DNA from: Cryptomeria japonica
Lineage: Eukaryota > Streptophyta > Pinopsida > Cupressales > Cupressaceae
Reading direction: 5' to 3'
Assembly (NCBI RefSeq): GCF_030272615.1
Contig: NC_081415.1
Coordinates: forward strand, 376,605,392-376,663,391
DNA length: 58,000 bases
Part shown: in pieces, positions 22,283 to 33,989 of the stretch
Numbering within the stretch: the first letter of the stretch is position 1
Layout: the number at the start of each line of letters is the position of its first letter
Made by a program: the position numbers and the translations under genes
Notes under the pieces: model-generated
Seen by the model: the letters and a program-made list of their open reading frames with translations, nothing else
Databases searched by the model: none
Told to the model about the DNA's origin: nothing

Positions 22283-24174
22283 TGTTACATACATTATTAG
22301 TAACAAAAAACCCTAAGCTCAGATAATAAACTTAAATTGACCTAATCCAAAGATGACAAAGGTGCAGAACAAAGATGCACAAGCACAAATTCAGCTTGCA
22401 TGATCGTAATTCCTGGCTACATAGGCATAGTTATAAGCAACAAAAGAACAATTCTGAGCTACATAGGCATAAATCTAAGCTAGATAGGTGTAGTTTTGTA
22501 GGCAACCTACAAAATAGTAAAATTCAGTCAAACAAAGATGAATTTTACACAATTGATGGCTAGTATGATCATGTAAACCCTAATACTGAGAAATTTGCCC
22601 TATTTCAGCTCAAAATTGGCTATGATTGCAATACATTGATTATATTGCAATCATCATATCATAAATCCATACCTAGGAACATTATCGCAAACCCTAATCT
22701 AAAAAATGTGGAAGTTTTAAGCCCTTCAAGATGAAATACAGAAATTTGCTCACCTAGAAACCCTAATTGCCTAATGTGAGAAATTGATGTTCATTGTCAC
22801 CCTACTTAATGCTATGTGAGTGTATTCAACCTTGATAAGTCTTAATTAGACTAATTACAACTGAATTGAAGGGAAATTGAAAGATTTTGTGTTCATTTTA
22901 AAGCCCCAAATTGAGAATTTATTATTCTTTTAAAGCCAAATTTGTATGAAATTAAGGCAACTATGGAAAACAACCCCAAAACACTACACAAGCACATGAC
23001 TATGGAGCAAGGGTTCAAAATATTTTGATCACCATCAAAAGGCCCTCTTCTAGAAAGGTTTGACCTACAACCTAATAAACACTCAAACAATATCAAAAAA
23101 GATCAAATAGACTCACGAAGTGGGTCCCACCAGGCATGCTAGAAAATGCATGAAAGAGATTGTGTGCAACTATGAATGATTGAAAACCTAGATTAAGCAA
23201 TCTAAGATAACATGGAATTCACTCAAACACCTCAAGGTTGAGAATGATGTTAGAAAGGAAATTAGAAAACATCAATTAATAATAATTAAATGCAAACCAA
23301 TGTCCTTTGATTTGATTGTTCTTTGATTGAATGTGTGCTCAATGACGTAGCATGTGCTCAATTGTGCTCCATGATGCAAGATTATGTAAATTGAATTCAA
23401 CATATGAGTATGAAATTCAACATGATAATGGGATGGTTTCTAAAAAATATGGATGAAATACTACATTATGAGGTTATGGAAAATGAGAGTGGATGAATTT
23501 CTTGAAAAAGAGGGGGGTTTAAATAGAAGTTGGGAGGAGAGAAAGGGATTGTGAAAATGCAACACTTGTCATCAAGGAGGTCAAGTGGCAATCCTAAGGT
23601 TGCAATGTGGAATGGGATTCCACACTTGTCCTCGACAAGTGGCTCAGCAAGGAAGGACATATGTCCTCTAGAGGGACAAATGTCAACAAGGGACTTGACA
23701 TGTGTCCTCAAGAACACATTCCATTTTTCAGAGAAGGCCACCCAAAATAGGTTCTAATTTCCTAAATATTAGGAAATAATGAGTGCACACAAATTTGAGG
23801 GTACGTTAGGATAGGATAGGGTTGGTTGGGAGGATAGGGATGGTTAGAACATATGGGTTAGGCTAGGGGCTGGGTTAGAATGGTAGTTCGGGCTAGGAGA
23901 CATGTGACTCAAATGGGATATTTGAGTTAATTAAATTAAAATAAGGGGATGGAAAAGGGGGAATTAATTAATTCAAGGATTAGGAGAAAATGAAGTGAGG
24001 TTTAATTTATTAAGATATTAATTAATCAATTGGCTATTGGACATGGCTTCATCAAATTAATTTAGCCAAAATAAATGCTTGATTTTAATTGAATAATATG
24101 AATTATTCAACTAGTACAAGTGACTTAAGAAATTTGATCTGATTAAATTAATCAATCAAATTTAAGTGTCTACA
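22283..24174 (-). repeat. Probable LTR-like sequence of another gypsy-type family
   Basis: No gene. The right end, AAGTGTCTACA, behind an AT-rich AATTAATC-type stretch, has the same layout as the family C LTR ends (GGTGTATACA). A G-rich GGTTAGG-type tract (about 23800-23900) and ACACTTGTC segments also resemble those LTRs. The left end at TGTTACATAC is a guess, and no matching target duplication was found, so boundaries are uncertain. Confidence 0.4.
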
Positions 24175-24177
24175 ATA

Positions 24178-24871
24178 GCTCTATGCATTCTTGTATTAGT
24201 CTCCAAACCCAAGACTTGGCACATAGAATAGTAAGTGTATCTATAATATTCCTCAAACAAATTGATAGAAAATAGAGGTTGTTTTGAATCAGAAAATATC
24301 CTAAACTTATCATTGGAATCCTTTGATCTTTGTAGGGGCAAATTTCATTTGTTATAATCATTTTCCATTCTATGATATTCAATAAGAAAACCCCAATCCC
24401 TCAATTTCAAATCCAAGCCGTAATCCAAATTGAAAACTTTGCAAATATAATCCTTAGTTATTGGAACAAAAGAGGATCCATCTATAGAGTACATAGTTCT
24501 TGAATCTGAGTCATATTTCTTAGCAATTTCTCTTATTAATTCAACATTCACAAAGATATTCGACACCACCAATCTCCCCAAATTCAATCTCCAATGGTTG
24601 CAAATAGGTTGGTTTTTGTATTTTTTTTATAATGGTATCTAAATAGGTCATATCCTCTCTCCATAGCCCAGACATCTCCTAAGTGTCTCTATTTATCCTC
24701 GACTCTCTCAACATCAAGGTTTAGACTCACAGTTCTCCTAGGCCTAGCCCTAGAGCTAGGCATCTGGTTTATAAGGTCTCGATTTGCATAGCTAGACTCT
24801 TTCTTTTGTCTCTTAGGCTTAGGCTTATCAGAGGGACTTTCCATTTTGTTTGAATTCTCACATAATGACAC
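24178..24871 (-). pseudogene. Unrecognised plant ORF, broken
   Basis: A coding-like stretch from Met 24871 (MSLCENSNKMESPSDKPKPK) with a basic PKPKRQKK segment. It continues after stops and frame changes through 24587-24345 (NLGRLVVSNIFVNVELIREI, then a TKDYICKVFNLDYG motif) to 24178 (FEEYYRYTYYSMCQVLGLE). The middle section is compact and hydrophobic/charged like a folded domain. I cannot name it; ORFs with this style accompany LTR elements in plant genomes, but that is only an impression. It stops abruptly where the LTR-like sequence begins at 24174, so the original was longer. There is no polypurine tract at that junction, which argues for an insertion or rearrangement. Confidence 0.45.
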
Positions 24872-25591
24872 AATTTAGAAATACAAGAACTGATTCCTTC
24901 TACACTTTAAATTGCTACCCTAGAGAACAAATGAAATAGAAATTAAATTGTAACACCAGCACAAGCTTTAGCACTTACCTCCACAATAATATTTGACTGC
25001 CTTTACAACCTTCTAAGAACTTGAATTATTTTACCCAAAACTTGTGCAACTTCTTATCAAACTTTCAAGACATCAACAACATAATTGACATAAAAATGGG
25101 CTCATAAACTACCCTATTTACCTCATTAATACTCACCATATGATCACCAAAGTCACTAGTACGGTCATTTACTCACTTCAAATTTACACTCATTGATCAA
25201 AAACATCAATGGCTACCAAAATGATTTGAATTGTCTTCTCGACATGACAACCTCATTAATCAATATTGATATATAAAAGGGACATAAAAAGGGTCCCATT
25301 GATATTGCTTTGTCCCTTGAATATACTTTATCCATCACTAAAACCGCTAACTAGGCCCACATTTCCTTCAAGACTAGGGGATTAATAGAACATAAAAAAT
25401 GTTCCATTGATAGTCCAAAGTCTCTTCGATGACCTTTCTATCCCAAGATATTGTTGTCACACATTAACAAAGGATTGATGGAATGCAATAATTGTCCCAC
25501 TGATGTAAAGCAATCATATCAATGCACTCGGGCTCCCCATCTTGTCAAACTTTCTTTGGACTAATCATTGGGTTGATAGGACAGAACAAGA
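24872..25591. other. No gene recognised
   Basis: AT-rich sequence with three diverged copies of a phrase like AAAAAGGGTCCCATTGAT (about 25283-25300, 25396-25416, 25484-25504). Nothing else supportable; the stretch ends at the LTR start at 25592. Confidence 0.4.
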
Positions 25592-26737
25592 TGTTGGCAT
25601 AAGACACTATTCCGGTGATGCTTCGATGAAGATTGAGGATTTATGGAGCATGAAATTTCTTAGGATTTGTCATTGATGGAAAATCAGCCTATTGATCTTA
25701 TCCAGTAAGGAGTTTGGGATAACCAGATGTCTTGAGTAAGTTTTGATATAAGTTTGTCGGTAATAAGTGTATAGTTTTTGTGAGTATTTCTCATTTTTAG
25801 TGATGTCTTTTTGGTCTCTATGATCTGAGTTAAGTTGATTGAGTATGAGAAATATGTTATCATGCAATCCTATCCTATGGTGTTGTTTCTTAAGTATGTT
25901 AGTAGGTCTGGTATCCAGTTGAGCAGTAAAACATAGTTATCTTAATTATTGTTGTTGTAACATGTGGACCAGATTATTTGAGGTGATTTTGGTGGTTGTT
26001 GGTAATTTTGAGGTAATTGGACTGACTTATGGGAAGCATGTGATCATATGTTTTGGATCTAGATAATGGTTTTATAAATATTTGAGTCGACTTGAAGCTA
26101 AATGTTTCATATTTTGATATTTTGAGAAGATGACTTGTAGGAGATCATTTTTGTTAGTGAAAATATATAGGATCGACTTGGTTAATGTTTTTGGAAGATG
26201 AGATGATTTTTGGAGCAATTGAGTGTAGTTTCACAAGAACACCTTAAGCCTTGTTAATTTAGTAATCGATAATAGGGCAGAACAAAGCACTTTATCAAAA
26301 CAACAACAATGGATCACTTTGTGCCTAACCAGAACTGCCATTAGCATAGTTAGATGGTCTTACTTAGTTCATTTCCCATTGTAATCATTTTATATTAGCT
26401 TATAAGGTATTGAGCCTTCCTTTGAGTTGTATCCCTTTTGTAATTGAGCAATGAGCTCTAGGCAGTGTGCTCAATGCATGTACATTCCCCTCATGTAATA
26501 TTGTTTTACTACTAGCCATAGTATATAATATTTTGGGCACTCAATCCCACCATGGTTTTTCCCTTTCTGGGTTTTCATGTAAAAATATTGGTGTTATGGT
26601 TATATGCTTATTTGCTATGTGTTTTTGAATTTCAGTTTCTTACTTGTGCATCAGGTTGATAAAGAGTCAAATGAACAAAATTTGTAAATATTGGAACACT
26701 GATTCATCCTACCTCTCAATGTTCATTAATTCCAACA
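25592..26737 (+). repeat. 5' LTR of element E
   Basis: TGTTGGCATAAGACAC to ATTAATTCCAACA, with TGTTGG/CCAACA inverted ends. It has a TATA box (TATAAATA, 26073-26080) and a TTTTTCCCTTTCTGGGTTTTC box followed by GGTGTTATGG, the same region seen in family B LTRs. The flanking 5-mer is CAAGA; its partner was not found. Confidence 0.82.
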
Positions 26738-26739
26738 AT

Positions 26740-26751
26740 TGGTATCAGGGC
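26740..26751 (+). promoter_or_regulatory. Primer binding site of element E
   Basis: TGGTATCAGGGC, one base from the initiator-Met tRNA complement, two bases after the LTR. Confidence 0.82.
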
Positions 26752-26805
26752 CTTGTGCTTGGGAAGAGGCCTAATAGCTAGAGGAAGATCCGGAAGATTG
26801 AATCA

Positions 26806-27959
26806 ATGGACTCCAGTTTGTAGAAATAGCTTATTGCAGCACTTGAGGATCTTGATGCAGCAATGAAGGAAAAGAGTAGCTTGAAAAGAAATCTAAATTC
26901 TACAATTAAGACGTTGAAAGGTCAATTGAACACTTCTAGAGAAAACATAAAGGAGCTTATGGATAAGTTGTAGGAAAAATAAGAACAAAGTGTTCACAAT
27001 CAAACCTTACAAGAAAAGACAGATGAATGTGAGAAGTTGGCCAGGGAGAGTGTAGTTTTGAAGAATGAGATGCAATCTATTGTGATGAAGCTAACTAAGG
27101 AGATTGAAGAGAAAAAGAAGAATGAATAAACCCTAACTCAATCATTAAAGGATAGATCTGATGAATGTTGTAGATTGACATATGAGAATGATCAGTTGAA
27201 GCGTGAATTGGTGCAAACAAAGAATGATGGGCAAGAAATTTAAAGGAAGATTATAATTTTGAGAGATGAGCTAACTACTGCTAATGAATACAAAGAGAAG
27301 TTCAAAGCTAATTCAGCTCGGTTGGATGAGATGCTAGAAAGTTAGAGACATGGAAAAGATATGCGAGGACTTGGATTTGAGAAAGGAGAATCCTCCAATT
27401 TTGGTCAAAGAAATCATCACAAGAAGGACAAGAAACCTCTGGTAAGACAGCCTAATGCCTATAAATTCAATGGAAAATGCTTTACTTGTGATAAATTTGG
27501 TCATATGACAAATCAATGCAAAAGTAGGATAAATAATGGGATGATGAATAATATGAACAATGGTCCCACCTTTACAGGTCAATATTTCATATGCAACCAT
27601 TTTGGTCATAAGTCAAATATGTGCAGAACAATAATAAATAATTTTCAAGACAAGAGATGCTTTGCATGTGGGATGTTTGGGCATATATCTAACCAATTTG
27701 GGATTAGACTAAATCAAATGAACTTTAGGCCTATGTAGAGAAATGTTGTATGGCATGCATGTAACAAACTACGTCATATTGCAAGACATTGTAGTAGCAA
27801 GAATGCACCAATGAATAAGAACAAATCTGATGAGAAACGCAAAGAAAAGGTAGATGAAATCAGAGATTAGTATAAGAAAATGTGGGTAAATAAAGAAGAT
27901 CAAAATGTGCAGAATGGCTCCACACATGAATCCAGTGATGGAACCTCATCAGGTAACTA
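26806..27959 (+). pseudogene. Gag-like protein: long coiled coil plus four zinc-knuckle units
   Basis: From Met 26806 one frame runs about 380 codons with only TAG/TAA interruptions until GTSSGN-stop at 27957. About the first 180 codons form a heptad-like, Lys/Glu/Leu-rich coiled coil (KEKSSLKRNL, EKTDECEKLA, NDQLKRELVQ). After a basic linker (HHKKDKKP) come four knuckles: CFTCDKFGHMTNQC (complete), YFICNHFGHKSNMC (first Cys lost), CFACGMFGHISNQF (last Cys lost) and WHACNKLRHIARHC (first Cys lost). Several stops fit CAG/CAA to TAG/TAA. Position after the primer site and the knuckles argue for RNA binding like Gag. No capsid domain is evident. Confidence 0.75.
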
Positions 27960-28365
27960 GGGTTTTTTGGCCTTAGGGGGATTTTTTCATGCAGTTTAAT
28001 AGAACCCCCTCTTCGGAGATATTTAATTGGTTCTGGAAGGTTGCAAAAGATCTATATCTAGCATGTAGATGATATTCAAAAGATTTGTGATAGTTTGGTA
28101 ATTCGATGAATGAAATGATGAAAATTAAGGTAATCGGAAGCTTTAAGGTTGAGCATTTATTACAATTCAAAATTAGGTTAAAAAGGAATTTCAAGAAATT
28201 ATTCCTCACAATGTGATCGAGAGAAAAGAACAGAGCAGTAGAGTGAAAGAGATCTGACAGTAAAAACTGAGCTTGAAGTGACCATTCAGCGATTTCCTAC
28301 ACCCGGTTATGAATCAAGAGGTATTTATCTATTCACGAGCTATCTTTTAAAACCCTAAAATCATC
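27960..28365 (+). other. Spacer between the two ORFs of element E
   Basis: No coding signal. The last 100 bases look like an untranslated leader (AAAACCCTAAAATCATC just before the ATG at 28366), suggesting the second ORF may be expressed from its own transcript or as a separate cistron. Confidence 0.4.
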
Positions 28366-29423
28366 ATGGCATCTGCATCTAGTATTGCTACACCTTTAGT
28401 AGTTGAGATTTCTGAGAGGGCAAAGTTCATTTTCAAAAGGCATCCTTTCAAATCTATTGAAGATGATCTAGAAGGAGCATTTTCTTCATTCTTGTATGGT
28501 GTTCTTCACAATGAAAATATCAGGGCATAGATTCACTATGATATTTAATAACTTGGCAATGCAGACATTCTTACACTCTATAACAAGCATATGGTGGATA
28601 GTCTTGGAAATATGAAGTTGGAATACAAGATTCTTCACGATAAAGGTTTCACATAGTTTATCCATTTTTTGGTATTTGATGAAGCGGAATAGGTCTAGTA
28701 CATTCTAAGAAGTGTTCATGATGAGTTCATATGGTTGGACAAACCTCATAAGATTATAAAGCAGGTTATTCAAGCAGTCACATGCTTGAGTACATCCAGT
28801 AAGATTTTTAGCCTGAGGAAAGTATAGAATACCACTATGGCAGCAGTTACCGGTTCCCAATATGACAACCAGTCAATAACAATCAGAAACATAGTTGAGA
28901 ATGATGTAATATTTGCTACAATGGTGGTAGGTTACAAGGTATATCAATATAGCACACAGAACTCAATCTCCAGTATTACTATATTCACTGCATATCAGAT
29001 GCTTAAGGAGGATAAAAGGTGTGATCTTTGTTTGGTAATCCTAAGTGAATTGTTGAGAAACTTGAATAAAATTAAGTAAGACAAGAAACATACCTTGAAG
29101 TTGAATCTTTAATTGTGTTCTTAGCTCTCTATTTCTTGAATAAGATCCCCAATATTGGAAAAGTCCATTGGGCTTATGACAAACCGATGGTGATGCAGAT
29201 TAAGGAAGGATTGTTGGGTATAGGTGATAGTGTAATGAGAATATTTGCCTTATGGATCTATTTCAAGAACTTACAAGCTACTATGAAAATGATGCAGGAG
29301 CATCCCCGGTTCATAGCAATCTTGCATCAACCAAAAAACATTTTCCTTTTTGTTTGCAGTTTCAGTTTTCCTTTCTATGTGTTCCAGTTTTGGCTCACTG
29401 AATCCTATGGAGTTGGATTATAA
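28366..29423 (+). pseudogene. Second ORF of element E, function unknown
   Basis: Starts MASASSIATPLVVEISERAK at 28366. The frame is readable to 29079 with stops that are mostly TAG/TAA, then shifts and continues at 29115-29423 (LALYFLNKIPNIGKVHWAYD, then QIKEGLLGIGDSV). About 350 codons. Visible segments include an acidic SIEDDLEGAFSSFLYG block, HDEFIWLDKPHKIIKQVIQA and ITIFTAYQMLKEDKRCDLC. No catalytic motif of RT, integrase, protease or transposase is present. It resembles uncharacterised ORFs I associate with gymnosperm LTR elements, but I cannot verify this. It could be an accessory protein of the element or a captured host gene. Confidence 0.6.
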
Positions 29424-30148
29424 TTGAAGACTTGATCATCTTTATTGCTTCCAGATCGCATCACATTTGCATCATTTTTTGGCAAGATATCGCTATCGGT
29501 TTCCATGACAGTTTCTTGTTACCGGCTGAGAGTCTTTTGTTACCGGTTGCCTGGACCTATTTTGGTGATTTACTGGAACCCATTCTGAATCTTGAGGAGC
29601 CTTAGGCATTGATTCTGATGTCCCTCAGCATGTGGTCGACCGTTTACCATGATCTATGTTTCATCCTTTATATTTTCTGGATGAATCTCTTAGCAGAGGC
29701 CGACCTTGTTTATTTTGCACGTTAGGTCTTGTTCTTTGGGTTTTGATCTCTTTTGGGCTGACTGGATCCTTTGGATCGATATATATAATTATAATTGTGC
29801 ATTAAAATGTAATCAATCAAAGAATCAAGTAGCTAGACTATGCATAGAAGATAGATTACATGATTCAAGGTCTCGGTTATGACCTATTTTATATGTTCTA
29901 CCAGGCATGTGAGCCAGTATGTTGTAACCCAGTTTTTCCGGCTGGATGTAATCAATTTTTATGTAATAAAACAATTTGTTCTGCATTGCCTCCATCATAT
30001 CTTTGTGTTTCCATTGGTTTTATTCTTGCTGACCAGTCCAGATTGATCTCTTTGAGGTCCCTCCTCACCGATGACTACTTTAAGTGGTATTAGAGTGAAG
30101 TTTTGTTCTGTAGGTTGTGTGTCCTAAAATTTTGTTGTAGGGTGGTGG
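29424..30148 (+). other. Retroelement-like tail without genes
   Basis: No open frame of interest. Near 30086 TGGTATTAGAGTG resembles a decayed initiator-Met primer site following LTR-like sequence, but no convincing LTR end (CA) precedes it. TTACCGG occurs twice (29519, 29540), as in the copia families here. Confidence 0.35.
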
Positions 30149-30521
30149 CACTAATACATTTAGTCTAGATTTCCAACAGAGATTTCTGACAGAGAAGGTA
30201 TATTGTGACCAAATTTTATTTTATTTTTTTTAAATGCCCAAATTCATCGAAATTCCAACAGTAATTTGGCATTTGGTTTCGATGAAGAAGGCATTAGCAA
30301 TGAATTTTATTTTTTTTCAAAACAATTCTCACGTTCGTCGGAATTCCGATGACAATGGGCATTACTTTTTAAAAAAAAAAGAAAAAAAAGAGGGAAAGTT
30401 ATTTGTGCATTGCAATACCACACAGGTGTCCATGTCAACTTCAACCCCCAACAAGATCAAACCCGCGTCGAAGGCATTTGTGCATTGTGATACCACGCAG
30501 GAGGTAGATTCTTCACCTTAA
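30149..30521 (+). repeat. Possible 5' terminal region of the CACTA element
   Basis: CACTA at 30149-30153 is followed by sequence rich in the ATTCCGA/TCGGAAT type: AAATTCCAACAG, and CGTCGGAATTCCGATG near 30335-30350, a near-perfect dyad. A 27-bp motif beginning TTTGTGCATTG repeats at 30402 and 30477 (23 of 27 bases equal). Subterminal repeats of this style are known from plant CACTA elements. No partner end is in the window, so this is tentative. Confidence 0.3.
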
Positions 30522-32639
30522 TTTCATGTTGCAAAAAATTACACCATTCAAGAGATTCCTTTCAAGAGATTCTACAACTTTTTCTTTTATACATGATAGC
30601 TATGCTTGCATTCTTGTGGGATATTTACTAATTGTAGAAGCAACTCTTGGAGTATGAGAGATTCCTTTTTAATGCAAAAGATGTTAGGAAATGAGACATG
30701 TGGTGGTTAATTTCCCAAGTTTTAGACGCAAATTGGCCAATCTCATATATATTCATATTGATTATCCAATCTCAAGCCGGATGGCTCCTGGTCAAAGGTG
30801 TGGTTCCCTGAATGCGTAATCCCTATAGGAAACCACTCCTCGTAAAACCATAGAACTATGATTGAGGAGTGAGTAATCAAGTTTTTTGGAGCAATCCCTT
30901 CCTCTCGTATACATGTTGATTGGTCATTATTGTACGAGCTAATATATAGGGTGATGTCTACCTCTAGCTACTAAATCAATGGAGATCAAACCAATGCATA
31001 AGAAAACAACGGGAATGAATATTATTCAATTGCAACCATCATTTAGTGTTGTTCGGGCAAGCCTTTCTTTCTCTTGCCAACCAGCCTAACACACCCGACC
31101 CGAAAGCCCTAGGGAGATACAATTGTGTTCAGTTCAACACAATCCCAACCTAGAAGGGGTGGACTGAAAATCTCCAACCACACAACTTATCACTTTGTAA
31201 TTAACATACAACATAAAGCTAGTCTATATGACCCCCAAACCATTTTTTTACTATCTCGGGTTACCCTAGTTTAGGGTATTGGCATTTTTTACTAAATCTT
31301 CTCTAGTTTAGGGTATTGGAAACTATCTCTCCTTTTGCATAGTTTTAGGTGGCATACAAAGTCATTACCTTCTTTGGTTTCCTTGTGGCCTCAACCTCAA
31401 TGATCATCTTTTGCAAACTTACTTTCTTCAATACTCTCTTCTTTATCCTTTCAAAGTTGAATTGTAGCCACTTAGGAACATCTAGATTCTCATCACTTTG
31501 GATGGATGGGTTCATGGTAGTTACAACCTACTTTGGCCTTTGTTCTTTATCTTGTTGCTTGTGCACCTAAGTTTAAAATTTTGGAGGAGTCATCTTGGGG
31601 GTGGGGGCCTAGATAGATCCTCTTTTTCTTGTTCTCCATGCTTCTTTGACTCCATATTCTAAGTTCCTTCCGACTTATATTTCATTTTCATGAGTCAACT
31701 TATAGTTCTTAATTAATTTATAGGCTAGTATCTTGTGTGTTGATTGTACCTCTTAGTTTGATAAGGTTTTGGGTGGATTTTAATCTCTAATTTTGAGGAA
31801 AAAGTTTCCCTATAAATGTAATTTCAAAATTCATTTTGAGGGTCTAAGAATTGATTATTTAAGGTCCAATTTTAGTAACACTACTTAGCTTGTTTTCTTC
31901 CAAAATACATTTAGCAATAGGCTATAGATTGAATACTTGTGCTTTGCTGGTATATTTTGAAGAATTAATGGAAATGAAGTTCATAGTTTGCAACGGTATT
32001 GGTAGTCTTTTTTGATTGCTTGGTATTCTTCTATTTCTTTCATTTTCCTTTGTCCTGAATTAATATTTACATTTATGAAACATCTTCTTTGTTATAATCA
32101 ATTTGTGCATCTTTCGTGGTGATTGAGGTTAATAAGGAACATGTGAATGAATAGTAGTTGTTGTTCTAGAGCTTTCCTTGGTCTCATTTTCATGTTAGAA
32201 TTGGCAATTTTAGCATAATAAATTATTTATATACAAGGTTATTTCTAGATTTTTTTGATAATGTGGGTTTGGGTAATACTAATGATTCATTTTCTAGTAG
32301 CCTTTTTCTATCTTTTGCAATTTATTTTAACCTTTTAGCTTAGGCAGATTGAGAAATTGACATTTCAACTTGATTACTAATATTTTCCCCTCTAACAACT
32401 TGATTAGGAAATGATAAATTCTAAAGGTAAGCTAACTTAACTCAAGGGAGGGAGATGGTATCCTACCATGAAAGATGATAGTTATAAGCAAAAGACTACC
32501 TAGTGATATGAAAGTTGATCCAAGATAGTAAGGACAACAAGGAAATTTATTTTGAACTTTGACAAGATTAAATCTTTGGGTGGAAATTTGAATGGATTGA
32601 TAGCGAAAAGGCATGGTGATGCAAAGAATCCAATAAACT
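30522..32639. other. No gene recognised
   Basis: Mixed sequence with short frames only. It contains a pyrimidine-rich stretch around 31340-31700 and otherwise nothing I can assign. Confidence 0.4.
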
Positions 32640-33070
32640 CAACCAAATAGGGAGATATTTCTCCCAACTCACCTATTCAATTACGTGTCAACCCTTCACT
32701 TACTCACAAGACCCCCTCACAAGGCCACAAGTTACTCAAAGGGATTCAATTCCCCAAAACACACCCATACTCACCAACCCTCACCCAACCATTGAATCGC
32801 ACTGAAATAGGACAAATAAACATTTCTAAGTCACAATCCAACTCTCCAACATTCAATCACCACCAACACCCTCAACACTTATTCACACAATCCTCCTTCA
32901 ACTGGGTCTTCTAATCCCCCTAGTACTCAACTCACAAAATGTATTAGATATCCAAAAACCAATGTACTTTCAGACACTCTTATAAGGACACAAATTCCCA
33001 AATCCCTTAACAATACTATTTAAGGACCCTTGAGTCAATTACACCATCCAAACTCCATGCATACACTGTG
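32640..33070. repeat. G-poor, C/A-rich tract
   Basis: The plus strand is dominated by C, A and T (for example ACTCACCAACCCTCACCCAACC near 32770), with very few G. No coding potential. Confidence 0.5.
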
Positions 33071-33989
33071 TTCTTAGATAAAGACACAAAAATCAACACC
33101 TTCCACATATTTGCATTTGCCAAAATGCTCATGAGACCCTGCAATGATTAAGAGAATAAAATAAATGATTTTATGGGTCATCCCATCCTTGAAATGTATT
33201 TATCAATATGGAAATGACCCCTAATGCATTCTAGTTTTCCTCAGGTTACCCTAGAATAGGTTTTTGACAATTTTCATAAATTTGGCTATAACTTTTGTAA
33301 TACAGAATGAAACAAAGATGAAACCAAAGGGATATTGAAGAGGATTGACCCCTATAACACATTAAAGATATTTTTAAATAAAAATAACATGATAAGGGAT
33401 GCTAAACTCCAATATAGTAGTTTGCAACGTTAAAGAACTCAGAAATTGCAGGGTAAAACTGAGATATTCATTAATTGTGCTTAGTTACAATGCTCAACCG
33501 ACCCTTGGTCATGGAGAGTTCCTTATTAAACAACTCCAAATACTCCCTCAATGGTTAGAACCACATTTTAAACTTTTTTCAACAAACTAACACCTAATTG
33601 CTCATAAAATGCACAAAACGTTGCTTTAACAATGTTGAAAATATTAGCAACTTTGTCAAAAATTGTTCCTAGAATAAACCCAAGACTGCTATGACTCAAA
33701 AATGATAGAAATAGGTTAAATTAGGTCTATAAGATTTACATATCATTAAACATCACATTTTACCCATTGAGATATATTTGCAACATAGTGACAATTTTGA
33801 CAATATTGATCGTCATGACCCCCACTAGGACTCAATACACCATCTAATGGTCTTAATGGCATTTATTACATGAAATATGGTCTTCTAAGACCTTATTAAT
33901 AATCAAACTCAAAAACCTTGACCTATTACTAAATTGTCTTCATGGTGGTGATCTTGTGCTAGGTGCTCTTGCCCAAACAGATGATATGA
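33071..33989. other. No gene recognised
   Basis: AT-rich sequence between two strand-asymmetric tracts; short frames only, no motif. Confidence 0.4.

Larger units (their letters stand above)
25592..29430 (+). mobile_element. LTR element E, non-autonomous type with two unusual ORFs; 3' end not found
   Basis: A 1146-bp LTR (25592-26737) and primer site are followed not by pol but by a coiled-coil/zinc-knuckle ORF (26806-27959) and a second ORF of unknown function (28366 to about 29423). No integrase, RT or RNase H motif is present, and no second LTR could be recognised downstream, so the copy is 3' truncated or diverged. This layout resembles large non-autonomous derivatives that keep a Gag-like gene. 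The right limit is the last coding similarity, not a boundary. Confidence 0.7.

Noticed and set aside
22283-24174. Solo LTR with defined target duplication
   Set aside because: Flanking 5-mers CAAGG and ATAGC do not match, so only a tentative LTR-like call was kept.
30234-30521. 95-codon ORF with a repeated FVHCxTTQ string
   Set aside because: The repeat comes from the duplicated 27-bp motif in the putative CACTA terminus; homopolymer-rich and no domain.
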